Origin: Struthidea cinerea
Lineage: Eukaryota > Chordata > Aves > Passeriformes > Corcoracidae
Assembly: GCA_013397865.1 (NCBI GenBank)
Contig: VZTI01004087.1
Span: forward strand, 372,260 to 436,259
DNA length: 64,000 nt
Direction of reading: 5' to 3'
This document shows, piece after piece, positions 11,083 to 23,931 of this stretch. How positions within the stretch are numbered: the stretch's first letter is position 1; each line of letters opens with the position of its first letter. The notes under the pieces were generated by a model. That model ran no database searches. It had not been told where the DNA came from and saw only the letters and a program-made list of their open reading frames with translations. A program made the translations under genes and the position numbers.

Positions 11083-14000
11083 ATAGACAAAGATGAGGTC
11101 TCTGCCCTAATCTAGCGTCCAAAATACAATTTTCATTTTGTTGAACAGAGTTTAGTCCTGCCCAACTCCAGCACTGTAGAATTCCAGTAATGCCACCAGA
11201 GAGCACTTCCTTTTCTCCAGACAGTTTGCTGATGTTGATGTCATACCCTCAGGCAGAGATGTTATAAGTAGCACTGGAAGATGAAAGGTTCCTTGCCCAG
11301 AGGACTCTTTGCTCTGTGTGGAAGCCTGTGGGTGAGCCATGGTTGGAACCAGAAGTGACACAAATTGAATGTATAGGTATTCATACACAGGTATATGTAA
11401 ATGTATTTCATTTCCATACTTTTTTTATCATGACACTAATAAGTAGTCAGCAGCATAGAGGTGGTATGGGAGCAATATATGAACCCAGGTAAAGGCTGTA
11501 ACATTTAATTTTTTTCTTGAACTGCAACTGTTGAACTTTTGGAATTGTAACAGCTGGTATTTGTGTCTGGAGTGGCACAGATTACATGGTATCAGGCACA
11601 ATGATTAGACTCAGTGAGACAGGGTAATAAGTCAATTTACAGGTGCAATGCAGATAGAAATACCAAGAGTTATGACAGATATATCCAAGAAGATTGCATT
11701 GCACATTGTTATCTAGTGCAGAGCACTTGGGGACTGTAAATGCTGCTACTGTTGAAAATTTGCTGGTGTATTTAGCATATGAAAGTCAAATTCAAATCCT
11801 GAAATTTTCACTCCTTGCTGTAAATAGAAAATATTTTGCTGTTTCTTCCAAGGTGGCTTGCACGAAGTAGATATATTGCATGTGTGGAGATTTCCAAGGA
11901 ACTTGTATTCACCTGAATTATCTATTTCCTTCTTGTATGAAATGTATAGTAATTACACTAAATTGGGCTAATCATAATCAGCTATACAAAATATAATTTA
12001 GTCTTGGAAGAAAAGTAGCAAGTTTATGAAAGATAAAAGTTATTTCTATATTATACAGTATATAGAAATCGCAATTTTTGTATAGTGTTGCACATGAAGA
12101 TTTCATAACAAAAGCAGCTGACTAACAATATATATGACAATGTTTTGAAGACTACCAGGAAATGGCAACAATTACAAAACCTCTTTCAATGATTCTTATG
12201 CTTATAGAAATGTGGATGGAATGTTCCTGTGAAAAATGTGCCACCTGTCCTTTAAAATTAGTAACTGAAATCTTCATATATACATACCAAGTCTTTTGTT
12301 TAGCAAATACTTAACTTATTTAGAAACTTTCATACTAATAGGGGATAATTTTTAATACTGACTTCCTTGTAATCAAAGAATTATTCCCCTTTTTCTTATA
12401 TCCTTATATCTTTAAGGTACTGCTTTTCTTAGCAATGCTAATGTCTGCCCACATTTTTCCTTTGCTCATCTAGTACGAATTCTTGCTTGGAAACTTACAA
12501 AAATTTTTGCATCTACTCAAAGAACTTAGGAGAAAATCAACTGGAAACATTACACTGGAAACCTATTTTCTGTATAAATCTGGATGTGGCTTCATAGAAG
12601 TTAAGATACCTTTCAGGTTAGAATAGGCTGCCTTCCACAAGAGCATAAAAATATAGACAGAGGTCATAGATCAGTCTCTAAAGTTGGCATTCTAACTGAG
12701 AATGGTGTGAACGTGCATTGTGATGTGAGGGACCTTTAAGTGATGGGGAAGTTGTTTCTACCTAAAATTGTCACTTACGTATTTTTAGGAAGGAGCAGAG
12801 AGGTCAGGAAGGCAAAAAACATGTTTCTTTATCTTTTCTGTCTCTCTACACTACAGCATATTAAAACAGCTGCAGTCTTTCTGTTCAGATCTCCAGCCTG
12901 CTTCCATTCTCTGCAACAGAATAAAAGTTTCTATGTTTCATGCACTAGAAAGTAAGGACAGCATTAGTCTAGTTTACAGTCCTAGTTTTCTGAGAGATAA
13001 AAAGCTAGAGGCAACTGGAAAAAAAATATAGAACCCTTAGGATGCTATTGATGTTATATTTCAGAATAACAGAATTAGAAAGTTCTGTTGGATAAAAACA
13101 TTTGAGAACATTTCATTAGTACCCCAACCATCAATCTACACTGTACAATTTAAACTCTTAAGTATATGTGAAGTCAAAGAACAAGTTGAGTCACATTACA
13201 GTCAGGGTAATGTGTAAATATTACAGTGTAACAGATACTGAATCGTAGTGGGACACAGACAATAAACTGATACAGCTGTTAAAATAAAGCCTTTATTCAT
13301 ATGCAAGGATTTCAGTGATATTTACCACATATTTGTTCAATTTGTAAAGGTCATATATAAGAAACATGCTTATTTCCCAATTCGAATAGCAACTAAAATG
13401 TCAGTGGTTTGGGGTTGTCCCCTTGAAACTTCTAACTTCTCCAAGCAAATTCTTGATGGAGATGCCAGAGGAGAAGGAGGCAGGATGAGATCTCATTGCT
13501 TTCACCGTGTAGTTCCAAATGGTATTTGTTGATTGGCCTCCTCCTGTTAAAAGGGTAAACATATTTATGATTAAAGTGCAAATTACCAGAAATAAAGTAC
13601 CTGTCTTCTGCCATGGCCCAAAACTATGTGGTAAAGCAATTTCTAAGCAGTGTCAGTTTCATATTATCACACTTTTTGCTTCTCATATATATTTTGGAGA
13701 GTGATGGGATTGTCCCAGTATTAAGTGTGCTGGTCTGCAATAGAAAGGCACAGAATCAAGAACCTGTCAGATTTGGAGTGCAAACTTGAACCTTTTGCTC
13801 TCACATAAAATTTTCAGACTTGTGCTCTCGCTGTTTGTGTGATTATTTTTAGTCCTGTTTTTAGTTGCATGTAAGCTTATGGTAATTCAAGTTGCAGCAA
13901 CACTAAAATATAGGTAAATTTCCCAAGTTCACTGTTTGCCATTTCCATTTCTTTTTCTTCACAAAAGAAGGGTCTTGATCTCAAGTTGTGAAGTTCATCA

Positions 14001-17000
14001 CGCCTGTGATATTATATATTAAAAAATCTTGTGTTTGTTCCTGATTGTCTAATTGTACATTTGTCCGTAATCCTTCACATCATTTCACTATTAGCTAAAT
14101 TTCTCCTTTAAATATGTGTGTCTAATCTATGAATTTTCTACTAGCATATTTTGCAATCAGCATTGAAAGCCTCCAGTAGAAAAGCTGAAAGATTTCTCAC
14201 TGAAATAAACGAAGACATGTGGACAAGGACATACACTATTATATCAGAAAAAATCACTGTAAAACATGCAATATTTTATTGTTTAAGGAACAAAGAAAAT
14301 AAATATTTTTAGAAGTTAATTATAGAAATAACTGCAGAAAGTAAACAAGTACCTTTATGGGTTCTGTAGTGATTGGTACACGATAGACTGTACTTAGAAA
14401 GGGGTACAGAACTAAGTCGTATATGACCCACTGTGGAATTTCAACTTTCTATCCATTGTTATTCAGGCAATAAATTATTATATACACTATCTTCACCCAA
14501 TATAACTGTTGAATTTCCAGTCAACCAAAATAGGACATCAATATGAAAAAAAACCATTGTTTTGTTGCTTTAAAAATATTCCAGTTGTAAGATGGTGTAA
14601 GTGTGGAGATCCTTAGAGACTCATTTGGTCTGCATGGAAATAAAAGGTCAATTATTGCAATGAAAAATTTAATCTAGATTGATGGCAAATGGGGTCGGAG
14701 TGTTCAGTGACACTATTGTGCCCCAGATCATAAAACCTGCATAAATTAACTAAAAATTGGGCAGAATTGGGTGTTTAGCTAAAAGGTCTGTTTGGTTAGT
14801 TAAATATAACTATACACCAGAGATTACTCATTTTTCTCCTCAGAGATGGCAAAACTGACATGTTACACAGAGAAAATTGAACACTAAACCATCTCATAGA
14901 TTTCTACAGGCAAGATTTTATTTTTAGGCACTCAAGTTCTGTTGATTTATGGTGAAGTAGATTAAGATAAATTGGCAGAAATTGATCTATTCATAAAATC
15001 TGAAGATGTCTTCCTTTAAATTTCAGAGGGCATCCTAAGTATAACAGACTATGTATTTTTTCCTCACTCTTGTGAAAATTATAAGAGATAGTATGTAATT
15101 ACTGACATAAAAGAGGCAGAGTGTAATTGAAAGAGAAATTTATACATCAGTAACCTAAACTTAGGGTAGCCTGAATTAATTGAATTTGCAAAAGAAAATT
15201 AAATTTATTAAATTTTATTCACGTGCTTCACAGAAAACTTTATATCTTTCTTTACCTTGCTTTTCAGGTTATCTATATTTTTAGCACAAAAAAATTTCTT
15301 CTAACACTCACAAAATATTGTTCCATGTGGAAGGACACAAATTACCAGGAGAAGTGGTAAGCAGAAGGGTTTTACATTGTCAAACAGGAGAAATATCACA
15401 GTCAACCAGAAATATCTTCTGATTGAGTCCCAATTGATTTTTAAAAAGATGAGTCTTCAGTGCATGGGAGAATCTCAGTGTAAATCAAACTCCCTTTTGC
15501 ATTGAAATAAGCCTTGATCAAATCAGGTCATTTTCTGATCTGAGTAAATAATATGTCTGGAGAACAGGTTCAGACAACAGAATACCAGAGCATGGATTCT
15601 CAGATTATGGCCAAACTCATAGAAGGAATCAGAAACTCTGCTTTTCTCAAAAGAAATAATTCTGTAGAGAAACGTCAAAGTTGTTAGTGCAGTCTGAAAA
15701 TTTTTATTCAAGTTAAAGCTCAAGGCGCTTTATTTTAGGTTGGGGGTGTTTTAAGCCTTTTCTTTTTACTTTTTTCTTTAAATTTGTCTAAACGGGTAAA
15801 TTACAAGTGTGCTTACAGAAGAAGGAAGGTCATTCCCATAAAAACCAATTAGATTTAGAAATGAAGAAGTGCTTTTGTAATATCCCTTTTAATTTTTCTA
15901 ATGATTTTCCGGATTTTAAAAATTTGGAAATATTTTCAGTTTTATTAAAACTTGGGTTTTTTGAAAATGTGTTATTTAACAGAAAAGCTCATTCTACTCT
16001 ATCCAATGCTGGGCTTCTTGCAAAATTCCTGAAGGCAGCCAAACCCCTCAAAGTTCTTCCAAAAGAGCTGCCAGAGCTGATCCTCACATGCATGGGGATT
16101 CCTCTTTGAAATCAACACTAGATGTAAGGGAAGAATGGATTAAGGTATTCTTACTACCTTTCGTGAAAGGAAAAAAAATATGTAATGGAAAGGAATAAAA
16201 GATGTATTTAAAGGAATAAAAATATGTAATGCCCAAATTTCTTTTCAGAACTGAAATAAAACCAAGCACTTTAATTCAAGTAAGAGTGTATTAAAAAAAA
16301 TAAAAATATTACCCTTTGCCTAGGACATATCATATATGATTAATAAGAATTATATTACACTTCTGTAAAACAGGTATGTCTCAAACTTCAGTGAACTTGT
16401 TGGCTGCAGTAGGATTTGACCCAAATCATTGCTGAAAACTTAATATTTCTAAATTTAAAATGCTTCATGTAAACTTCTTTTGGTTTTTCTTCCCTGTGAA
16501 TTTCCCAGACTTCCGTTCATGGATGGCATTTTAACTATGAAATATTTAACAACACATAATTATTTTCCTATTATCCCTTAAGTGGCCTATTCCGTGAAGA
16601 AACGGAAAATGTGTCATAAAACACCCTTCTCAGTAGAACACTGGTTCATATCCAGGAGAAAATCTAAGACTTTTAATATTTAGTAATTTCAGAAGCAAAA
16701 ATAGGTCACTATTATTAAATAAAAAAAAGATTAAGAACTTAACCCTGCAAAAGGCCTGGAAAGGCTTATCTGTGAGTTAGCATGGTCTCATCTGAGAAAT
16801 GAATCTGACATTGTGAGTATAGTCATAAGAGAAGGAAAAATTCAAGGTGTGTAGACTCTGAAGTCTACAAAAATGTATAACAGTGCTACTCAAGAGACAG
16901 AAAATATCAAACCCATTTGAATTCATGTTGCACACTGTTGGGGAGAGAGAAGTGTGAGAGTGAATGAGTGTGTAAAAGAATCACTTTGGGTGAAAACTCT

Positions 17001-20000
17001 AATCTTGTTAGTTCTCAAAGAAACCAATATTCAAATCCCCCAAGGGGTTTTCATTTATTCTGCTTTGCCCGTGATATTGACTTGATATGGAAGCCATTCA
17101 TATTTCCAAAGGTTCCAGCACACAAGGGTTATATTCCCTAAAACCCATTGTTTCTCTCATTTTATCCCATTTTTTTTCTTTGTTTTTTCACAAGGTACAA
17201 ATCAATGGGTGTCCAAGCACCTATTTTTATTCTGACATTACTTGTAATCAAATAATTACAGTTGTGCCTTAATTGTACCTTATTAAATCTTATAATTAAC
17301 TAAATGTTGTAAATATGCATTCTAACACAAGGAAGGCCTGCAGAAAAACAGCAGAATAAAGTTTTCTATGTAACAATTAGCCAAGGTTAGAGTTGGTGAC
17401 TGTACCAGCAAGGCACAATTAAGCTGTTGAATGAGATATGTATGTGATATTTCCAAGCAGGAAAACAAAACGTATATAGCTAAACTTGAAAAGACCACAC
17501 CAATATGAAATCCTTTCAGCATTTGATCATGTTCTAGAAATCCTCAGTAATACATTAGTCACTGACCCAGATAGTTTTGAATCGTAATTCCTAAGTGCCT
17601 GAAATTCAAACATTTTAAAAATATGTGTGTACATATATAAAAAGCACGAACAAATACCAAAGCATAGTTTTGTGTTGTGTGTTCAGCAGGATGGAAAACC
17701 TTATCTCTTCCATAAAAATACCCAGATTCTAATTTCAAAATGACAACTTTGAAAACAGTCAATGATTCCCAAAGGGTTGTTATGTTCTTACAAAAAAGGA
17801 AGTCTCATTATGATGAATAGTCCAGAAAAGTTTCCCTCCTAACTCCTTTCCAGGACAAAAATGTCACGCAGTGATTTGTGGCTGAGAAGAGAATAACTCC
17901 ATTCTATGGCAAATGAAAATCAAGTAATGATGAGACTGTATTCCTACTGCTGAAAGTCTACACTCCTTCAGAATACTGATCAATTTCAGCCAGAATCATA
18001 CAGTGTAAACTGAAGAACTCATCTCCAAAAGTTACCATTGCTTAGAAGTTTCCATGGATTCCAGAAACTATATGTGGAATCAAAGAGAAAAAAGTATACA
18101 GGACACAGGTGATCATGATGATAGATTTAGAAATTATCTTCTGTACTGAATACCATGCACCCCAGAGGAAAACACATCTCAGATTTGTAAAAGCAAGATA
18201 TTTTCAATTTTTCGGGTCTTTCAGAGTTGGATTCTAATTTTATTAGCAGTCTAATTTTCTTTTAGGTCATCTGAAGCCAGGTCTTGCGTTGGAGATGTAA
18301 AATCATACAATGTCAATAAATATAACACACTGACACAATGAAGCAATTTTTTTTACCTTTAACATTGGATGTTCTGTAATGTTAACTATCTGTGCTCTTG
18401 TTTCAGTGAAACTCAGAAGGAATACAAGACTAATCCTCATTCAAAATCACAAGGCATTATCATTAAAACCTGTTGTTTTATAAAATGTCCAAATAAACAG
18501 TTACAAGAAGTAGAATTGTAGGAATAAATACATCACAGTCAGCTATTATGTATTTCCATTTATTGCCTTTATAAATGTGATCGAACCTTACATTGCAACA
18601 GCACCATTTTCTCTTCCTTTTCATTCTAGAGCTTTGTAAAAAGCAGGGCTGTTATAGAAATACATTAGTTCCTAGCCACAGGATCAGTTTTCATAGCCTT
18701 ATCTTGTTGACAAAATAATTAAGCATAAGTTTTTATCTGATCCACTAGTGTAGGATATTCTCACAAAAGACTATAAACCAGCTGGGCGGGATGTTCCCAT
18801 GATGCATTTGAACAACTAGACATGAACCACTCGGCAAATTTGTGACCGATTTAGTGTTTCTCTGAATACCTGAATGACATCATAATGAAACCACAACCAA
18901 CAGATACCATCCCCTCCATTCTGTTTACAGGTTTATTGATTCTGTGAGCTCACCATCCCTCCTTTCATTCTTGTTACTTCTTAAGCAGTGCATTGACTGT
19001 ATCGTAGAGCCCTAGATCAGTCTTCCCTCAAAAGGCACATTAAGAAATCAAATATTTTGTTTAATCTATATAACTCTTTCTAGATTTATTACATTGATCA
19101 TACTTTTCAAAACAGAAGTGCTTTTCATGCTCTTTATGTACGGAAAGACTTGTTGGGTTTTGTTTTGTGTTGTGGCTTTTTTCCTAATAGATATCATTGT
19201 AATTTCAAAATGCAAACTCATCATAATTGTACAGAGTACATGCTCTAAGTTTTGACATTCGCGCAAAGGTGATGATTTTGATCTATACTTATGACATTAT
19301 TAAATGCTTGGAAGATAAATCAATTTACAGTGAGAAAAACTGGGAAGTTCAAGGTGTTAATCATTAAACATACACAAGGAGTGGTTGTTAGCAATCAATT
19401 CAAGAGCAAATATTTAATTTCTGAGGTTTGCCTCCTTCATGTACCATAGATTAAGTCTGTTGTTTCCCAAAGATATTTGAAAGGCATATTTGCCTTTAAT
19501 TGTCTTATTATGAATATGAAACACAGTAGCTTGCTGGCAAGTCACAATTTTTCAAGATCAACATTGAACTGTATGTATGTATGTATTTCTTTTAATCATC
19601 TATTTCTTTTAATCTTCTTGATCACAGTGATTCTGGGATAGGAAGAAATAATCTTATCATTTTTCAGGAACATCACACAGTTCTTTAGAAAGACACCATT
19701 ATGTGTATCTGCATTTACTGCAGACAATGTCAAAATAGTTATTTAAAGAATGCAAATTATCTCCTTTTTTATATTAAACAGTGGTCCTTTCTTTTCTCTT
19801 TTTCTTTTTTTCTTTTGTTTTGACACTCACTGAAGAATTAAAACTAATACATAGATCATGCTGACTTATTAAGTGGGACATCTTAATGGATAAGGGTATA
19901 TATGTAAAATTCTGAAAGACTTGAACCTAAAAACTCATAATATTAAGGAGATATATAGGCTTCTTTTTATCTTTTCAGGCTTCTTTACATTCTGAGAAGA

Positions 20001-20167
20001 CAACAACAACAAAATCTATTTGAAGCTACAGCAAAATCACTAATTGCAAAATACTCACTTGGTTCAGTTTATGTTGCATGAATTACCTGCTTTGTGGGAG
20101 TTTTCTTAGGTCAAGAAACTTTAAACCGTGTATAAAGTTTGTAGTAATATAATACGTAGGTTGTCCT
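11083..20167. other. Unannotated AT-rich DNA, apparently unique
   Basis: About 9 kb with no recognised repeat family, exon or RNA gene. Frames are at most 100 codons and lack motifs. Minor structure: a short (tatg)n run at about 19571-19587 and a CT-rich tract near 19789-19820. Confidence 0.5.
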
Positions 20168-20324
20168 CCCTTCCCTTCCTTTCCTTTCCCTTCCTTTCCT
20201 TTCCCTTCCCTTCCCTTCCCTTCCCTTCCCTTCCCNNNNNNNNNNNNNNNNNNNNNNNNNNNNNNNCCCTCCCCTGCCCTCCCCTGCCCTGCCCTGCCCT
20301 GCCCTGCCCTGCCCTGCCCTTCCC
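20168..20324. repeat. (CCCTT)n to (CCCTG)n pyrimidine microsatellite with gap
   Basis: Left part is made of ttccc/tttcc units and right part of ccctg units, separated by 31 Ns at 20236-20266. The strand is almost pure pyrimidine on the left; G appears on the right. The true length is not resolved. The 78-codon frame across it is a product of the repeat. Confidence 0.93.
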
Positions 20325-21567
20325 TCTTAAGAAAGTAATCCCCCTACTGAGAAAACATGTCTAAACTAGATCTGCTAAAGAAAACCAGTTATCTCTTTGG
20401 TCTTATAAACCAGATTTTTATTCTTATAAATCAGCTACCTGAAAGTAGCAAGAAGGAAGACCTGAAAATAACATTTTGGGCACCAGTCAGCAGAGACCTT
20501 TCCTAGAATTTAATGGTTTGTGAGAAATAATTTTACATCCTTATGCATTTGAGGTATTTTTTTGCTTCTCCTCTTTCTGCAGATAGTGCATAGTGAAATG
20601 TGGTTTTCATTATGTTGACTATCTGATGGCTTTTGTGGTTTTTCCCTTTTCATATGTGTGTAAGAAATTTATATCTTACTAGAATTTCTGATAGTGGGAT
20701 ATATTTTACATGAGATTTATTTAAAAGATGACAGGAATAGTACATTCAAGAATTTAATAGAGTCTTCTAATCTACCTGCTTTCTGAATTTTATATATGTC
20801 ATGAATTGGACAGCCTTCTTGGAATGTTTCTGAATTCCAAATATAAAGCAATGCTGAGGTTAAGCATACTAGAAGACAAAACATTTAATATGTCAGAAAG
20901 CCAGAATAACTGAGATGTTGGGATATTTCTGGGTTTTATTTATCATAACCTTTTTGTCCATTCTTTTAATTTGCTTTCAAGAGTTTCTTAGGACAATGTT
21001 AAAAAAAAAAAAAAAGCCATTTGTCTTTCACTACTGTTTCTCTGGGCATTCTTTATCCTTCATTGTAGCTATTCTCCTTAACATTAAAACAGCTGGTGCC
21101 AGATACATATACACGATGCAGTATAATATATGAGGCATTTTCTTTAACTTTCAGCATGAACAAAATAACAATATTAATTTTTTTTTCCCAAAACACTTTC
21201 TTCTCCTTCAAAATGTTAATCTCCTCTGCTGAACAGGAAATAGTGCATGTATATTTGGTTAATTTTGATTCTTAGCTTTGAGGTATGATGGACTACACAC
21301 CTGACAAATATTCCTTAAATGCAACTTAAAAGACTAAAGTTAATTAACTCTATGTGTCTCTGGACAGATGATACCAAATAAAGGAGAAGATGACAAAGTT
21401 TCCCTACTTGAATTTTTAATTGAAAAATATGAAACAATTTGTAGAGGAAGAACTGTCTAGGAGGAGATGGAATCTGTGCAATTAACTTCTGTAGGAAACA
21501 CAGTCTATTTAGAAACATGACACCTTAGGACTGTTGCAAAAGACATATCTTCTTTTTCATAAACAAT
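20325..21567. other. Unannotated AT-rich DNA
   Basis: No repeat or exon recognised. A 15-base poly(A) run is near 21001-21015. Confidence 0.5.
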
Positions 21568-21572
21568 AATAC

Positions 21573-22173
21573 TGTCCCAGTTTGGACAAATTCGGAGGAA
21601 AATATCCTCTGATAGAAAGCAGGTTACAATCACCACTCCCCCCACCAGGTTCGGGAAAAAAGAAATTTTCCTCGAAGGAATGTGAAAGAGATAAAAACTA
21701 TTTATTTAACAAACACACAGGAAAGGAATAATAATGCTAAATAATGAAATCTCTCGCTATGGAGAGAAACCTGGGAAGATTTCAGAGTCCTTCTGTAGGT
21801 GTGGTCTCTCTCCTCCTCGGAACTGGGACGGTGTGGGCCCCCCTCCTCTGGGACCTCCACCTCAGTGGAAAAAAGTCCCGATGTGTTCTGATGTTGAAAC
21901 AGTCCAGGAAAAGAAAAGGAAAATCCGAACGTACAGGAAAAAACAAAGTTCAACTCTCCGGAGAGAAAAAATCCGAAAGTTGGAAAAAACCCATGGTGCT
22001 TCTCCACTCCTCTCACCACACCGGCCGAACCCAGAGCAGAGCACTCTGCTATCTGTGTCCTTGAAGTTTTTTTCTTCTCTCTCTCTGCTCAGGCTCAGTT
22101 TAAAGGCACAAAGTTAATTTCTGGGCAATAGAGCAGTGATATGGGATACACATCATAAAGTCACCCCAAGACA
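21573..22173 (-). mobile_element. Solo LTR, copy 2, with perfect 5-bp target-site duplication
   Basis: The 601-bp element reads tgtcccagtttgg at the left and caccccaagaca at the right, so it has canonical TG...CA ends. It is flanked by the perfect duplication aatac (21568-21572 and 22174-22178). The AATAAA signal on the - strand at 21701-21706 gives the sense direction. It aligns end to end with copies 1 and 3. A 105-codon frame on the sense strand (21702-22019) shares its C-terminal part with the 146-codon frame of copy 1. With its own intact duplication it is a complete independent insertion, reduced to a solo LTR. Confidence 0.92.
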
Positions 22174-22178
22174 AATAC

Positions 22179-22714
22179 CTATGGTATATGTATGTTGTAA
22201 CCAAAGAGAAAGATCCCACAGGTCGGTTACACAAGTGTATAATTTTGTCCCAATGAGAATACAAGAGAGAAATGACACATGGCATGTACAATTCAGCTAT
22301 AGTATTTATCATGTCCTTTCTCCATTGGAACTGGCACAGGATTTAGCATCCATTCAAACCAGTATAGTCTTGGGAAGTCATTAAACCCATCAGGGACATT
22401 TATCTTCATCAGTGGAACAGCTCATAATATTGCTGTATATTCCCATCTTGAATTGCAAATAGACCATGCTATTAATTAAAGGCTATATTCCCAAAAGGAA
22501 TTGAGAAAATTTCTAGGTAAGTAGCGGATCCAAAAGGTAATGTAGCTACACTGTTGGCCCACAGGGATTGCAGTATAGTGGATAGTATGGAGCCCTTTCC
22601 AGTGTGGAAATAGGAAGCAGAAGTTTGAAATTTCCTATGACATAACTTACCTGATATCACTGGTCAGCAACAACAAAAGACAGAGAAAGAATTGGTAATT
22701 TAGTGATTCAGTCA
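22179..22714. other. Unannotated DNA between two LTRs
   Basis: No retroviral gag, pro, pol or env-like frame is visible here. This argues against the two flanking LTRs being the ends of one provirus. Confidence 0.55.
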
Positions 22715-22900
22715 GCTTTCTAGGATGAAAAGATAAAAGAGCAAGGGCTTTTTATCCTGGAGAATAGAAGGCTGAGGGGGAAACTTATCAGTTTTCATAA
22801 ATACTTGACTGGAAGGAAGAAGCAAGACAGAAACAGATCCTTCTGTGTAATGGCCGCTGGCAGGACAAGAGGCAAGGAGCACAAAAATTAGGCCTGTAAA
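22715..22900 (+). mobile_element. Old CR1 LINE fragment
   Basis: On the + strand the sequence reads a decayed CR1 ORF2 C-terminal segment: the phrase ggctttttatcctggagaatagaaggctgaggg corresponds to the LFSLEKRRLRG motif, and aggacaagaggcaaggagcacaaa to the DRTRGNGHK-type motif downstream. Frame is broken. Both ends are indistinct; no 3' terminal repeat is preserved. Confidence 0.72.
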
Positions 22901-23331
22901 TGAGACACAGATATCTGCCATCACAAAGAGGAATCACTGAGTGCTAAACTGGAGTCATCTGGCACTTCACCAGGTCCTGGATATATTTTACCAATATGTA
23001 AGAAAAGCAGAAGTTCCTCTCTCCAGAAAAATCAAATAACAATTTTGATAATGAAATGGCTTTGGATGGTATACATTTCCAGGATTTTACTGTAAAATTG
23101 TCAAGCAATATGGTCTCATTTTTCCCTTCATTAAATATCCCGGCTTATTACAGGCAACAGGTAAAAGGCACTATACAGTTTTGTGTCCAACATATCAAGT
23201 TCCGGCCACTAGCCATAGGACACCACAACAAGTGATAGTGGCTTGATATGCTTTTTTGAGTGGCTATTGCTGTTTGATGTCTAAGTAACAGGTCAGAATA
23301 CCTGTCTGTAAAGTACAAATGCTGTGTTTGA
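22901..23331. other. Unannotated DNA left of LTR copy 3
   Basis: No recognised element apart from the 5-bp duplication at its right edge (ctata, 23332-23336). Confidence 0.5.
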
Positions 23332-23336
23332 CTATA

Positions 23337-23926
23337 TATCTTAGTTTGGACAAATTTGGAGGAGAATATCCTCTGATAGAAGTCAGGTTGCAACCACCCC
23401 TCCCTCCCAGGTTCGGGAAACAAATTTCCTCAAAGGAAAGTGAAAGAGATAACAAACTATTTATTTAACAAACACACAGGTGGGGAATAATAATGCTAAA
23501 TAATGAGATCTCTCTCTCTCTGTGGAAAGAAAACCTGAGAAGATTTCAGAGGTCCTCTGTAGGTGCGGTCTCTCTCCTCCTCGGAGCTGGTCGGCGAGGG
23601 GCCACCCCCCCGGGCCTCCGGGAAAATTCTCCTGATGTGTTCAGATGTTGTTGAAACAGTCCAGAAGAGAAGAAAAGAACAAAACCCCCCAAAATCCTAG
23701 GAAAACGAAATTCAACCCTCTGTCTCTCACTGGGAGAAAAAAGAGCCGAGAAAAAAAAAACAAGGGTACCGCAGAAACAGAGGAGCGTATCTCCGTGTCC
23801 TTGAAACAACTGCTTTGAAACGTTTTTTGTTTTCTGTCCTTCTCAGGCTCAGTTTAAAGACACAGAAAAGATTGGTGGGCATAGGGTAGCGATAGGGGAT
23901 ACACATTATAAAGTCACCCCAAGACA
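23337..23926 (-). mobile_element. Solo LTR, copy 3, with perfect 5-bp target-site duplication
   Basis: The 590-bp element has left end tatcttagtttgg (the expected TG mutated to TA) and right end caccccaagaca. It is flanked by ctata at 23332-23336 and 23927-23931. The AATAAA signal on the - strand is at 23460-23465. The sense-strand frame seen in copies 1 and 2 is broken here by small indels. Copy 3 contains a more GC-rich middle part near 23590-23625. Confidence 0.9.
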
Positions 23927-23931
23927 CTATA

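Noticed and set aside
20128..20364. 78-codon frame rich in Leu, Pro, Phe and Ser
   Set aside because: Produced by the pyrimidine microsatellite and the Ns inside it.
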